From NCBI RefSeq assembly GCF_014066305.1, contig NW_023501057.1, positions 558,001 through 622,000 on the forward strand: 64,000 nt of DNA, given 5' to 3'. The DNA is from Letharia columbiana (lineage: Eukaryota; Ascomycota; Lecanoromycetes; Lecanorales; Parmeliaceae). The position numbers and the translations under genes were made by a program. This document shows, piece after piece, positions 33,186-43,930 of the stretch. The notes beneath the pieces are model-generated. The model saw only the letters and a program-made list of their open reading frames with translations, was not told where the DNA came from and did not search any database. Positions within the stretch are counted from its first letter, which is position 1. Every line of letters starts with the position of its first letter.

Positions 33186-34927
33186 TCAGCTACTCGTACT
33201 GTTCTCATCCCCAGAGTTCAGTTCGTTACCACGTTTGCCATCGATGCCGTTATCCGAACCGTTGGTCTTGTAGCTTTCTAGTTCTGACATGACAAAGGCC
33301 TTCAAACAGGTGATCCTGTTCCCCGCTTCGTATGTGCCTAAGAGCAATCCGATTTGCCTTGTGGTGGGCAGTTTCGTTGTGTTCCCGTTCGCTTTACTAT
33401 CATCGCCATCGGCCGAGATGCTTACTTCATCATTCACTACTCTCGATTTTGATGCCTCGTCTACGAGCTCTGACTCGTCAACCGTCCAAAGGCGTACAGC
33501 ACCATCGCTACTACCAGTAACGATGATGAAGTCTTCTGAACCTAGTGGTTTCAAGATTTCAAAATCTTTCACACGGCCAGTTATTTCATCTGCAGCGCCT
33601 CCTAATTGGCAGATGGGGTCAGAGATGGGTGTCTCGAGTTTCGAGGCGGACTTGGTGATCTGTGTTCCGACGACGTCTGTGGTATCATAGAACAATATGC
33701 GACCATCTTCTGTTGAGACAGCCAGAAGGTCTTTGGTTCCGCCATCGGTCCCAGATAAGGTCATGTAGTGTACTTGATGGATCTTGGTAAGTGGCAAAGG
33801 CAATATTCGACATTTTGGCTTCGAGTCCTGCCATAGTAATTAGCTTTCTGGAGGCGGAACATACAAGTATACTCATACCATGCCGAACACAGCACAACCT
33901 CTTTCAAATGCCACTACGAATTCTTCGCCAAGGGTGTTCCACTCCACCCTTCTGCCTTCCCCCCTTGCCCATTTACCCTCTCCAACGCCTTGCAAAAGTT
34001 CTCTTCCGAAGTTCAGGACGCCCGCCTTTTTGCCGGTCACCAGGTTCCATAAGCGCATACACTTTTCTCCTTTTCCCACGCTCACCATGAGCTTCATACT
34101 TGGGTGGATTGCAAAATCATTAACACCGGCAGGAGTCCCTCCAAAAGGTGCAGTATCCCCGCTTGGACGTCCATGAGCTTTCGGTATCGGAGCTTTTATT
34201 GTTGAGAGCACAGTCCAGTCCCGTGTTCGAGCCACCGCTATTGTGTTATCCTCGGCCCCCCGACAAAAGCTTCGAGCGTGTAGGGAAGTACAAAGCATTA
34301 ATGCCCGCATTGTGATGTTGCAAAGACCCCAACTCTCGATTTCTGGGATTCTCCTTGATGGTGCTGCCGGCCAATGTTGGTATTGAGGAGCCTTTGGACT
34401 TTTGCGGTAGTGTTGTAGATAAGTGGTAAAGATTAATCATTTGGTCAGAGCTGCCACTGGCAAGTATGATTTTCTGAGACTTGAGAGAACCTGTTGAGGA
34501 GGGCGAGATCTACGCACATTTCCGAGTCAGCATCGCTTCCAAGGGTAAGAGCGCGAGCTATAAGACACGTGCAAGAAGTCCAAAACGGTCTTCGCTCTCG
34601 ACACGAGTCTTGCGACCCAGGATTGGGTAGCGAAAGGGAGAGACTGCTCCAAAAGAAACGTACAGCGAGGCAACGTATGGCTGAGGTATGGGCGTTAAGA
34701 AGGAAAGTATCCGCAAATTCGATTATTTTCTGTTCACGGTGTCCCTTTGCCTGACTCGTTATCGAGGCTGTTATCCCGTGTAAGACCTTCTCGTATGTCC
34801 CAATGATTATCTGAATTGTCACTGGAGTTGCTCCTTCCTGATGTGCGACCTTTTTTTTCTTTGCCTCGCCCGCCGGGCGGGGCAATTCTTTATCCCCTTC
34901 GGCGGCAGTCCTTTTTCTCTTTCCCAT
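33186..34927 (-). CDS. MAK11: Mak11, WD40 factor for 60S ribosome biogenesis (PAK1IP1 homolog), one frameshift
   Basis: Nucleolar WD40 protein needed for early 60S maturation, often with Rlp24. Exons: 34927-34664, 34479-33879 and 33827-33186. The N-terminus is basic (MGKRKRTAAEGDKELP ... KKKKVAHQEG), then VTIQIIIGTYEKVLHGI and HTSAIRCLA; exon 2 resumes with SQKIILASGSSDQMINLYHL. After ALYFPTRSKLLS the frame breaks at a run of six G (plus-strand C6, 34256-34261). With five G it reads LLSGAEDNTIAV and continues to RTRDWTVLSTIKAPIPKAHG, VNDFAIHPSMKLMVSVGKGE and GKKAGVLNFGREL. Exon 2 is 601 nt although both borders are phase 0, so one base is surplus. Corrected length is about 501 aa. The first intron (184 nt) is unusually long; the second is 51 nt. 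Confidence 0.88.
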
Positions 34928-35271
34928 CTTCCCTGCCGTTAAAGTAAACTATATGCCCCCTCGAGTGATGTTGGAAATGTAGACTGTGGACGGAGTGTTG
35001 AGATAGAGAAGTAGAATTTTGCGGGCAGTAATTTTGAGACTTTCGGGCCTGGGACCCCTCATGCTTGAGCCCTATTTCATTCCACCATCCATCCACCCAT
35101 CACACCAAATCATCAATGATCATGACGGCAACAACACGAATTTCATCAAAAGAATTCTGAAAAAAGGTATTGATGAAATATCACAAAGAACTGTGATGGT
35201 TTTGCTACGAAATATACATCGTAATGAAGAATTGTGATGATCTTGCTACGAAACATACATCGTAATTTGCG
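34928..35271. promoter_or_regulatory. Divergent promoter region of MAK11 and EAF1 with a 38-bp direct repeat
   Basis: A 344-bp gap between two divergent starts. It contains two near-identical 38-bp direct repeats (35188-35266) immediately upstream of the proposed EAF1 start codon. Confidence 0.5.
35188..35266. repeat. Two 38-bp direct repeats upstream of EAF1
   Basis: 35188-35225 and 35229-35266 share GTGATG, TTGCTACGAAA and ATACATCGTAAT with only a few changes, separated by 3 nt. A third partial copy of ATGAAATATCACA-type sequence precedes them. Confidence 0.85.
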
Positions 35272-38200
35272 ATGCTCCAGTCTCCGCTAAACGATGCCCT
35301 TTCGTGAGTCCCTATTATTTCCAAAGCTTCATTCCAAGAATTGTTGGAAAGATAAGTGTCATACGTATGACATTAGCCTGGATCGCTGATATTTGCTGTG
35401 TTTTGGTATTTGAAGACGTAGTCTTCAAAGGCGACAGAATCATCTCGCCGCCCTATACTATGCGACGGTGACCATCATCGAGATCAATAATTTCAAACCT
35501 CACAAAGCCAGTCTAGCTTCATTTCTCGAAGCAAATGACATAACACAGTGAGTGCACGTAGAATATACATCGAATCCTGCCACTCATCATTGCGCAGGGA
35601 CCGTTCCTTCGATCCAGCGACCCTTCCACCTACAGATTCGCTATTAGGTTATCTCAAGGCGCAAACAACAGATCCAAACCAAGCCTTGCGTGAACCCCAA
35701 GCAGTCTCGAAATTCGTCTCGCAGGAACAGTCTGGGCCTCCAAGAGATGGGAATGCTGCGGCTCGTCCAGAAGAGCTGGACCGAGAGCCAGACCTGGTTT
35801 CTACGCAATTGAAAAACACAGAGTCATCACGATGGGGTGAGGACGGATTTACATTTTCTGAATCCTCAATTCAAGGCTCAACGGGTCTAGGACCGCAGGA
35901 GATAACAGCGACGAAACGTGCAGCTGGCGAACCTAGCATTCGTCCATCTGAAGCTCTACCCGTGGCGTCCGACGACGTCGGCTCCTTGGATGCGATAGCG
36001 ATCAAAAGCCTGACCACCGAACAAAGGTCCGCACGTCCTGCTGTTGTTCATCTGCCGTCAAAAGAAGCTCAGGAGGAGCGTCTGGAGCACCCCGATGGAC
36101 GGGGATCTCGTGATGAAGAGCAGGGGCCAGTATACGCAAGCAAAGGTCATCTGAATGTCAACGGACTTACACCGCCGGCTTCACGAGAAGATACGGCTTC
36201 TCGGTCAAGATATGACCAAGCGCAGCCTACGGATGATGGCTCTGGGCATGATGCGATCCTCAAGTCGCAGATGGATATCGCTAGAGCGGAGGCTTTTAGT
36301 GGGGCTCCTTCTACACCTGATGAACAGCTACGGCTTGAAGAAGCCCGTTCAATGCAACCCAAGGTTCCGGAGAGTACATTTGGTGGGCAGGCCGATGATC
36401 TGAAAGACTCACACTCGATGCCAGCGCCGTCTAGCCTACCTTCCCAATTCATAAATGACAATCTCGGCGAGGAAAGCACAATACCTGACATCTCAGATGT
36501 GAGCAATGAGATGAGTTTGAAAGAAGATGGCGTTTCTCGAGACCTGAGTGAGCAGAACGACACTTTGCCAAACCCCTCCTCAGCTCTACGAGATCGCATG
36601 TTCTCTGGAATGAATGGGGAGTCACTTAGGGATCTTACCCTTAGCCGACGACCACCCATGCGAATCGATACTGGAGTTCCGTCAACGTTCGATTCTTCAA
36701 GTTCAATGGCTGGGCCACGGCCCGCACCCATAAGTACGACAAATGGTCCCACTCCTTTGGGGTCTGCAACGCCTAGCAAGACTGCAACGCCAGCAACGAG
36801 TATCCAGTCGCCCCCGGAGCGGATGACCACAAGAGTGTCTTCTGGAGCACTTCGACATAAATCTGTCTCTGAGATTCTTGGTGAGACGCCTAAGGCTACC
36901 CCTGTTCAGGCTGAGAGAGCGGCCATAGACCGAGCTTTAGTCGAATCCCATAGAGAAGATCATGGCTTTTTGCAGACCCCAAAATCTGCATCGTCGTTCA
37001 CTTCCCCCGATGCTGCGGTGTTCAAGCAGCGGCTTAGTGAATTGAAAGACAAAGAAAGAAGTAAGCTGTCGACCGTGGTGTTTGCTAGTTCGAGGAATAC
37101 AGAAGTCACCCAAGCTCAACGGCTAGATGATAACGAGTCCCCTGTCAAGGACAGGGACTATTTTTTGACATTGTTTGCCGCTCAGGCTTGGAATGTAATA
37201 AGAGCGCAATCTGTCAATACACTAGTGAAAACGGCCCACAAGACCTTGAATACGTCGGATCACTATACCGACTTCAATGAGCGACAAGCTTGCGCTGTCT
37301 TGAAAAGGATCCACGAGCTGCAATCCAACAATCGCTGGTCTTTTCGGCAAGTGGAGCGATCTGCAGAGCCCAAGAGATCAGTGACGCACTGGGACGTATT
37401 GCTTGGTCAAATGAAATGGTTGAGGACAGACTTCCGTGAAGAAAGAAAATGGAAGCACGCAGCTGCCAAACACACCGCATATGCCTGTGCAAGATGGGTC
37501 GCCAGTTCCCCAGAGGAACGTAGACTACTACAAATCAAAGTTCGATCTGTGCCTGCAAGGGCAATGTCAAGGTCACTCTCAGTATCGACACCAGACCTGG
37601 TACACTCGGCGGATGATGGGGCCAGCGAGGTGACCGACGATGACTTCTCCCGTGTGGATGGTACTGCGGGAAGTCCTCCTGCAGTGATCTTCTCTTTGCC
37701 CCCTGAAATATTTGTGTTTGGACTCAGCAAGAGCCCTGTGACTGAAAAGCTGATGCTCGAACTCCCGCTATACCGGCCGAGTACTTTGGTCCAGGACGCT
37801 GCATTGCGGGTTAACGATATTGAGTCCGATTCTGCTTGGAAGAAACCCATCGTGCCGGTATCTAAGTACGTGCAAGGCAAGATGATATCTCCGGAGGAAG
37901 GCCCGCCGCGTAAAAGAAGTCGATTTGATTATCAGGACCCCCCTGGTTCCCACAGCTACTCCTCTAATCTGGCTATCAAGGACTCGGAGAATGCTTTTGG
38001 CCCAGAGCAAGAGGACGTCGCTTTGTTCGATCCTGAAAACAAGCACATCAGGGATCGCATACACGCTGGTCATGCCTTCAGACCTCCATCAGAACATAAC
38101 ATGCCATCACAGAATTTCTTTGAGTCCCGCCAATCGTCTCAGTGGACCCAAGCAGAGGATGACGAGCTTAAAAAATTCGTCAAAGATTTTGCCTATAATT

Positions 38201-39858
38201 GGTCGCTGATTTCAAGCTGTTTATCTTCGCCGTCAATGTTTTCGTCTGGCGCTGAAAGACGAACACCGTGGGAATGCTTCGAGCGTTGGATTAGCTTGGA
38301 AGGTCTTCCTGTAGAGATGGCCAAGATCAACTACTTCCGAACGTACCATCATAGGTTGCAGTGTGCTCAGAAGATGGTCGAGGCTCAGCACCAAGCATTA
38401 CAGCAGCAACAGGGCAATAACGCCAATCAGATGCCGTTGAGACGTCGGACCACCCAGCCTTTCACCGTTGAACGTAGAAAGAACGCTAGGCACTTGCATC
38501 TCATTGATGCAATGCGGAAGCTGGCCAAGAAGCGCGAAACCGCGATACACAAGCAACAACATGGTATGTTCATTTCTCTGCTCACGAGCGTAAGTCGCGA
38601 AACTTCCAAGCTGACTTTCATCATTAGTCGCTAGTCTTGCTGCAATGCGAAAGGACAGGGAAGCTACGAAGCAGAGGCCCCAAATGCACACTCCCCAGGA
38701 GTTCAGTCGCATCAAGTATGAAAGCCAACTCCGTATGGCAGAGCAAGCTAAATTACTCAGGGCCAACGCGATTGCAAATCAAAAGGTAACGTTTTCCCAT
38801 CTTGTGAGTCTTACTATATTTTGCTAACCGTTGAGAAGGCTATACAGGCGCAGAAGATTAACCAACAGTCTACTCAACAAAGCAATGGGATGCAGTCTGT
38901 ACGTATTCCAGGACCAGTGCCAGGAGTACCGAACGGAAGCAGTCCCAATATGGCAGCAGCGAATTCGCATGGACAGATAAGAGGAAGCGGGGGCGATTCC
39001 TCCAGACCAGTTCCACAGATACCAAGGCTTATGAATGGCCAAACGAACGGCGTTTTACCCACCAACTCACACAGCGTCCCTCACGCTCCTATGCAGCCAA
39101 ACATGCAGGCGCAAATGCAACAACGCGTGCCACCAATGGCACCCGACCGCATGATTCATGAAGCTTCTCGACTCCGAGAACAGCAAGCATACGTGCGACA
39201 GCAGCAGCAACAGCAACATGCTCAATCGAACGGCTTAGCCGGCTCTCCGCCCCTGCAACATCCGAACATGCTCTCGCAGAACAATTCCACCATGCTCGCT
39301 TCCCTCCAAGGCCGCTCCAGCCCGTCCATCAACGGCGCACCACCTCCCCTAGGCTCTTCTTCCTCGCCACGAATGACACAACCCCAAGCCCTCTCCAGCG
39401 GCATGACCCCAGCCGTCAATCAGATCTCCTCGCAGTTCAAAGCGCGCCACCCTCAAGCCAGTCCTGAACAGATCACTCGCATGACCACTGATCAGCTCTA
39501 CAAGATGTCCAACGAAGCCCGGCAACAAGCCATGCAAGCAGCAGCGGGCAACTCCAACGCCGCTGCCGTTGCCGCGAATGCGAACATGGGTCTTCAAGTA
39601 CCAAGCTCAATGCAGCAACAAGCGGCTATGATGACAAATGGAGGCGGCGGTCCCATGTTCAATATTGGAAATTCACAACAATACGCGCAGCTCATGCGGC
39701 AGCAGCAGCAAAGTCAGCAGAGAGGGGCAGGTGGGCAGGGAATGAATGGTGGAAGTAGAAGTGCTACGCCGATGGTGCAAAGGACAGGGAGCGCGCAAGG
39801 GGTGACGAGGCCGAGTCAAAGCCCTTCTCGGCAGGTAGGGATAGCTGGAGGCCAATAG
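35272..39858 (+). CDS. EAF1: Eaf1/Vid21, scaffold of the NuA4 histone acetyltransferase complex
   Basis: Platform subunit of NuA4 (p400/EP400-like), nuclear. Proposed exons: 35272-35303, 35422-35547, 35598-38563, 38628-38785, 38839-39858, giving 1433 aa in one phase. The family N-terminus is visible as LAALYYATVT ... SLASFLEANDITQ joined to DRSFDPATLP. A long disordered Ser/Pro region is followed by the HSA domain (HWDVLLGQMKWLRTDFREER), then a Myb/SANT domain (SQWTQAEDDELKKFVKDFAYNWSLISS, YHHRLQCAQKM), and a Gln-rich C-terminus (RQQQQQQHAQSNG). The central exons are certain. Exon 1 (32 nt) is my inference: it supplies an ATG and the right phase, but alternatives cannot be excluded. The last acceptor could be 38835 or 38838. 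Confidence 0.9.
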
Positions 39859-40634
39859 GAGAGCAATTCAAGTGGGTTATGATTTTGTATATACTTCATC
39901 TGTCTCTAGGCGTATCGACGAGGGCGGATACCTCCAACGTCCGTAAGGGAGTGATGAATGGATGGCAGCGACCTGTAAATACGTGAAGGTATTGTCTCAT
40001 TGAGGTCTCAATGAACGGGGAAGATTCAGTTCTTTTTTTGACAACTTCATCTCTACTGATGAACCTTTATGTCCAAGCAAGGTGTGGAACGTTGAGGGAT
40101 TGGAAATCGGAAATGGCCGTTTTCACGTCATTCTCAGGGCGAACTGAGCCGAGTTGGACAACTTTCCGGGAGCGCTCTCCCTTTTAGAACCCATTTCCAA
40201 CTCCAATCGGCCCTTGAGAAGACATGCTGACTTGGTAAATACACAATGGAATGAAGGAAAGCACGGGCAACACGCCAGGGATCCGAGGACCTCGATTCAA
40301 CCTCGTTGAGCTGGTGCTGGTATGGAATCCCGTTCGATTTGGTAAAGTGTACTTTGTCGATGGGCTTATGGATGGTTTGGTGGGCTGTTTCCCGTCGCTT
40401 GTGCGTCGACCTTAAGTCGTCAATATCAACGCGTGAATCATCTTTTCAAACACAGCCTCATCCCGAAAATCCCGAACCATGGAAAGCCATGTCTCAAGGT
40501 CCGTGAATGGGGTTGTTTTCAGCACGAAATCATAGAACGTCACAAGGATTGGACCGTAAAACAAGGAGGCAACAACGCTGTCTGACAGATTGGTTTCCAG
40601 CATTGAAGCTACATTAAATACTGAGTGCCCATCG
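39859..40634. other. Convergent intergenic region containing a BTB-like relic
   Basis: A 776-bp gap between the EAF1 and PRE1 stops. Apart from the short BTB-related frame at 40412-40603, I see nothing coding. Confidence 0.5.
40412..40603 (-). pseudogene. Possible fragment of a BTB-family gene
   Basis: A 63-codon frame whose end, LETWLSMVRDFRDEAVFEK followed by MIHALILTT, resembles the C-terminal helical part of the BTB protein at 31595 (YETWLFIAWTFGDEAVFRK...). By eye about 14 of 26 positions agree. There is no BTB domain upstream and no continuation after the stop, so it looks like a truncated duplicate or an old relic. Chance similarity or a small unrelated gene remain possible. Confidence 0.35.
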
Positions 40635-41477
40635 CTATGCGGGCAGAACTTCCTTGCTCATATCATAGTCAATCTCCCTGATACCGTCTTTATCTATGAC
40701 CTTGACCAACATCTGAACGAAGAATTAGCCCATTCTGTGCAGCCTTGAGCGATACTCACCCCTTTGAAGTCTATAGGCAACCTCCGCTTCAGCTCGTCTG
40801 TGCACATCTTCAGTATCTTGAGCCCCTGCTCGAAGTCGATGTCTGGGTGGTGGTGTTTGTCGAGTATTGATAAGCAATAGTATCTAGGCCTTCGCTCAGC
40901 AAAATGATTCTCACGGCTGTGAACTTCTCTAACGGGGAGCTCAGGAACAGGAAAACGACATACTGGGCATAGCCATGGGCTGCATATGGAAGCGGGGCCA
41001 GCGACGCCAAGTAGTCAAGCCAGTAGAGATGCGGTTCATTCGTGATGGGATCCATTCCTCCAAGAAGCAAATTTACAGTGTATGGTTTCCTTGACCTAAG
41101 ACTTCTTGCCAACTCTCCGCGGACAAAGCTTGCAACGGCTGAAGGTCCCAAATCGGTATCATTTCGCATGGAGTAGAGCTGGATGTTGGCCTGTATGTAT
41201 TCTGCAAATTGCACTACCCGCTGCAGATTAGCTAGCCATACTATTAGCGTATCTCGATGCCGCTTTACCTGTGTCTCCTGCTTCTCCTGAGAACGCCATC
41301 AACGTATGTTTGTTGAGCTGCTTCGTCTTGTCATCAGCAGCTTTGAGGATCGTTGCACCTCTCATTGCAGCCTTTGAAGCCGCAACGATGGTGTAATCCT
41401 TGCCAGTAAAGCCGAGTAGAACCTCCCTGCTGACCTATTAGCTGCTGTAGTACATTTTTGTAGATGTTGACTTACAT
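40635..41477 (-). CDS. PRE1: 20S proteasome subunit beta-4 (beta type-2)
   Basis: Non-catalytic beta subunit of the 20S core. Five coding exons: 41477-41476 (only AT), 41426-41269, 41213-40964, 40883-40760 and 40712-40635, giving 203 aa, close to the family's ~200. The product begins [20 protein letters not shown]; the start codon is split AT|G by a 49-nt intron with donor GTAAGT. Family blocks follow: [85 protein letters not shown], then [20 protein letters not shown] and the end [13 protein letters not shown]. The absence of an N-terminal propeptide and catalytic Thr fits beta-4. It shares a 221-bp divergent promoter with RRP9. Without introns the frame fails at HGYAQY, so the 80-nt intron there is secure. 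Confidence 0.93.
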
Positions 41478-41698
41478 CTTGGTGCGGAGTTGAGGATGAA
41501 GTTGAGAGGTGTAGCTAGCTACAGGTCGAGAGGTCTACGCGTGAACTAGGTTGGGATTGGGAAGGAAGGTTTAGCGAGACTGCCAAGATTTCGCGGCACT
41601 GCAATTATCAAAAGTTCTCGGAGCTCGATCCAGGTATTTGCACTTGGGACACTCCCACATTCGAGCTCTTGTACCAGCTTGAGAAGCTAGTGGCTCCC
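41478..41698. promoter_or_regulatory. Compact divergent promoter shared by PRE1 and RRP9
   Basis: Only 221 bp separate the two start codons. No copy of the yeast PACE element (GGTGGCAAA) was seen. CTAGCTAG and GGTCGAGAGGTC-like words are present but their role is unknown. Confidence 0.5.
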
Positions 41699-43528
41699 AT
41701 GTCTTCCTTCTTCACTATCCCAGCATCGCAACGAAAGCGCAAGAGAGACGAGGCCAATGTGGTTCCATCAACAAAAAGAAGAAATACAACTAAGACCAGT
41801 GCAAAGCCTCCGAGTAAAAAATCCGCTACAGCTCGACGAGATGAATCTATATCAAGCAGCGGCTCAGAGGACGAGGTGATTCGTAAAAGAGTTAACGATG
41901 CAGAGGCAGTCTCGGAGAGCGAATCAGAAGAGGACGATGAGACGGGGGCGGAGAGACGTCTACGATTAGCGGAACAATATCTGGAGAATATAAAAGGGGA
42001 GGTAGACGAGGTTGGGTTTGACGCAGAAGAAATTGACAAAGATCTTATTGCCGAACGATTACAAGAAGACGTGGTATGTAGGCTGCCTAATTGCACATTG
42101 CTCTTCCCTGGATCCTCATCGCTCTACAGGCCGAAATCAAAGGTCGTCTTTACCGTCATATAGCCTCTACGCTCGATTTCTCCTCTGCGACGGAGACCTC
42201 ATTTCGCACAGCATGCTTGAGCACAACCTCTATAGCTACCTGTGCTCCCTTCGCATATACCGTCCACAAGGACCTTACCCTCACAAAATGGGAGCTCCCC
42301 ACCCCGCCCCCTCCTCTGCCCCCAAATCGAAAAACCCCCCATAAAACCTTCACGCCCGGTCCGCCGTCGGCCAACGAAGCTCATGACCACCAGGGGAGAC
42401 AGGGGCAAGACTGGGGATCCGAACTACCAACACCACACAGCCCCCATACTCTGTGTCGCGGCTTCGGATACTGGCAAATTTGTTGCTACCGGGGGAGCAG
42501 ACAAACGGCTTATCATCTGGTCCGCCGACAAACTCGAGCCGCTGCGTGTTTTTACACAGCACCGTGATGCTGTCACCTCCTTGGCATTTCGAAGAGGCAC
42601 GAACCAGTTATATTCCAGTAGTGTCGACCGCACCGTCAAGATATGGGACGAATTAGCTTATGTGGAGACGTTGTTCGGGCACCAAGAGGAAGTGCTCGAT
42701 GTGGCAAGCCTGGCGCTCGAGCGGTGTATAAGCGTTGGGGCTAGAGATCGCACGGCTCGCTTGTGGAAGGTTGTTGAACAGACACAATTGGTCTTCCGTG
42801 GCGGTGGCAGTTCGGAAAAGCGTCGACCGCGAAATAAAGATGGGGAGATTGCGGCGCTGAGAAGCTATGGCGAAGGATCAATCGACCGGGTCGCCCTTGT
42901 CGATGAAGAGTCGTTCGTCACTGGAAGTGACAACGGCTCGATATCCCTTTGGACACTGCACAAGAAGAAGCCAATATTCACCATTCCACTAGCACATGGA
43001 CTCGATCCACCAATGAAGCCGGAAGAGGCATCTGCAGAAGCCGAGCCGGATGCTAGGGTTCCGGAGCGACAGCCGAGATGGATCACAGCGCTGGCAACGG
43101 TCCCTTATTCTGATGTTGTTTTGAGCGGCAGCTGGGATGGTCAGGTGAAGGTCTGGCGAGTAAGTCAAGATAAGAAAAGGCTGGAGTCGATGGGAGTCGT
43201 TGGAAAGGTTCAAGGCGCAGATGAAGATGAAAAGACGGCTGGTGTGGACGTACAGGGTGTCCAGGAGGAGAAAAATGTGCGGGGCATCGTTAATGACCTC
43301 TCTGTTTTTGAGAGAGGAGAGAGAGGGAAAGACGGACTGTGTGTTGTCGCTGCACTGGGAACGGAGCATCGACTGGGAAGATGGAAAAAAGTCTATGGCT
43401 CGAACAGACCTATTGTTTTTGAGGTGCCTAAGATAGTAACAATTGCAGAGGCAGAGGCAGAGGCAAAGGAAGAGAAAAGAGGTTGGGATGGGAAGGAGAT
43501 TGTGCAAAAAGAACCGCAGGATGTATAG
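41699..43528 (+). CDS. RRP9: Rrp9, WD40 component of the U3 snoRNP, one frameshift
   Basis: U3-specific protein (U3-55K) that binds box B/C of U3 snoRNA for 18S rRNA processing. Exons 41699-42073 and 42130-43528 are joined across a 56-nt intron. The N-terminus is basic/acidic (SQRKRKRDEANV, SESESEEDDETGAERRLRLA), then LQEDVAEIKGRLYRHIASTL and HKDLTLTKWELPTP. The frame then breaks near an A5-C6 run (42330-42340): dropping one base links LPPNRKTP to KPSRPVRRRPTKLMTTRG and YQHHTAPILCVAAS. WD repeats follow (KFVATGGADKRLIIWSADKL, HRDAVTSLAFRRGTNQLYSS, SVGARDRTARLWKVVE, FVTGSDNGSISLWTL, VVLSGSWDGQVKVWRV), ending RLGRWKKVYGSNRPIVFEVP. Exon 2 is 3n+1 long, consistent with one extra base. Corrected length is about 590 aa. 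ATG 41699 is the first in frame. Confidence 0.92.
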
Positions 43529-43930
43529 CTGCATTGTTTTAACAAGCTCTCTGTCGCCTATCCGTGGCAAAGGTCGGCCGCACACAAATTCGTACAGCAC
43601 TGAACATGTATGATATGCTATGAAGCTGTGCAAATTAGTTGTGGCTGCTGAGGGGCTGGTGTACATGCAACAGTAGTAGCCCGCAAGCTCGAAATGGATG
43701 TTGGGCCACCGAAGCGCTTCCCGCTTCCGCCAAAGACGCTGTAAGCAATGTTAAGCAGACGGGCATCTATGTCGCGCCTTACCAGCTTGGGATGACTAGG
43801 CACCACAAGAAACACCTATTGTCAGCTCATGCATGAAAGCCTAGTGACCCTTCAGGCAAGCTGCACCGGTCTCTTCCCGCTCGTTTCCCTTGGTCCGTGT
43901 TCGGGTGTCTCTTGATCCTACGGGGTTTCA
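43529..43930. other. Convergent intergenic region, nothing recognised
   Basis: A 402-bp gap between RRP9 and the RING gene stops. No gene-like frame, RNA gene or repeat was found. Confidence 0.5.

Noticed and set aside
3428..42340. Calling the five frame-broken genes true pseudogenes
   Set aside because: Each shows a single one-base surplus and otherwise full conservation on both sides, and several are indispensable in fungi.
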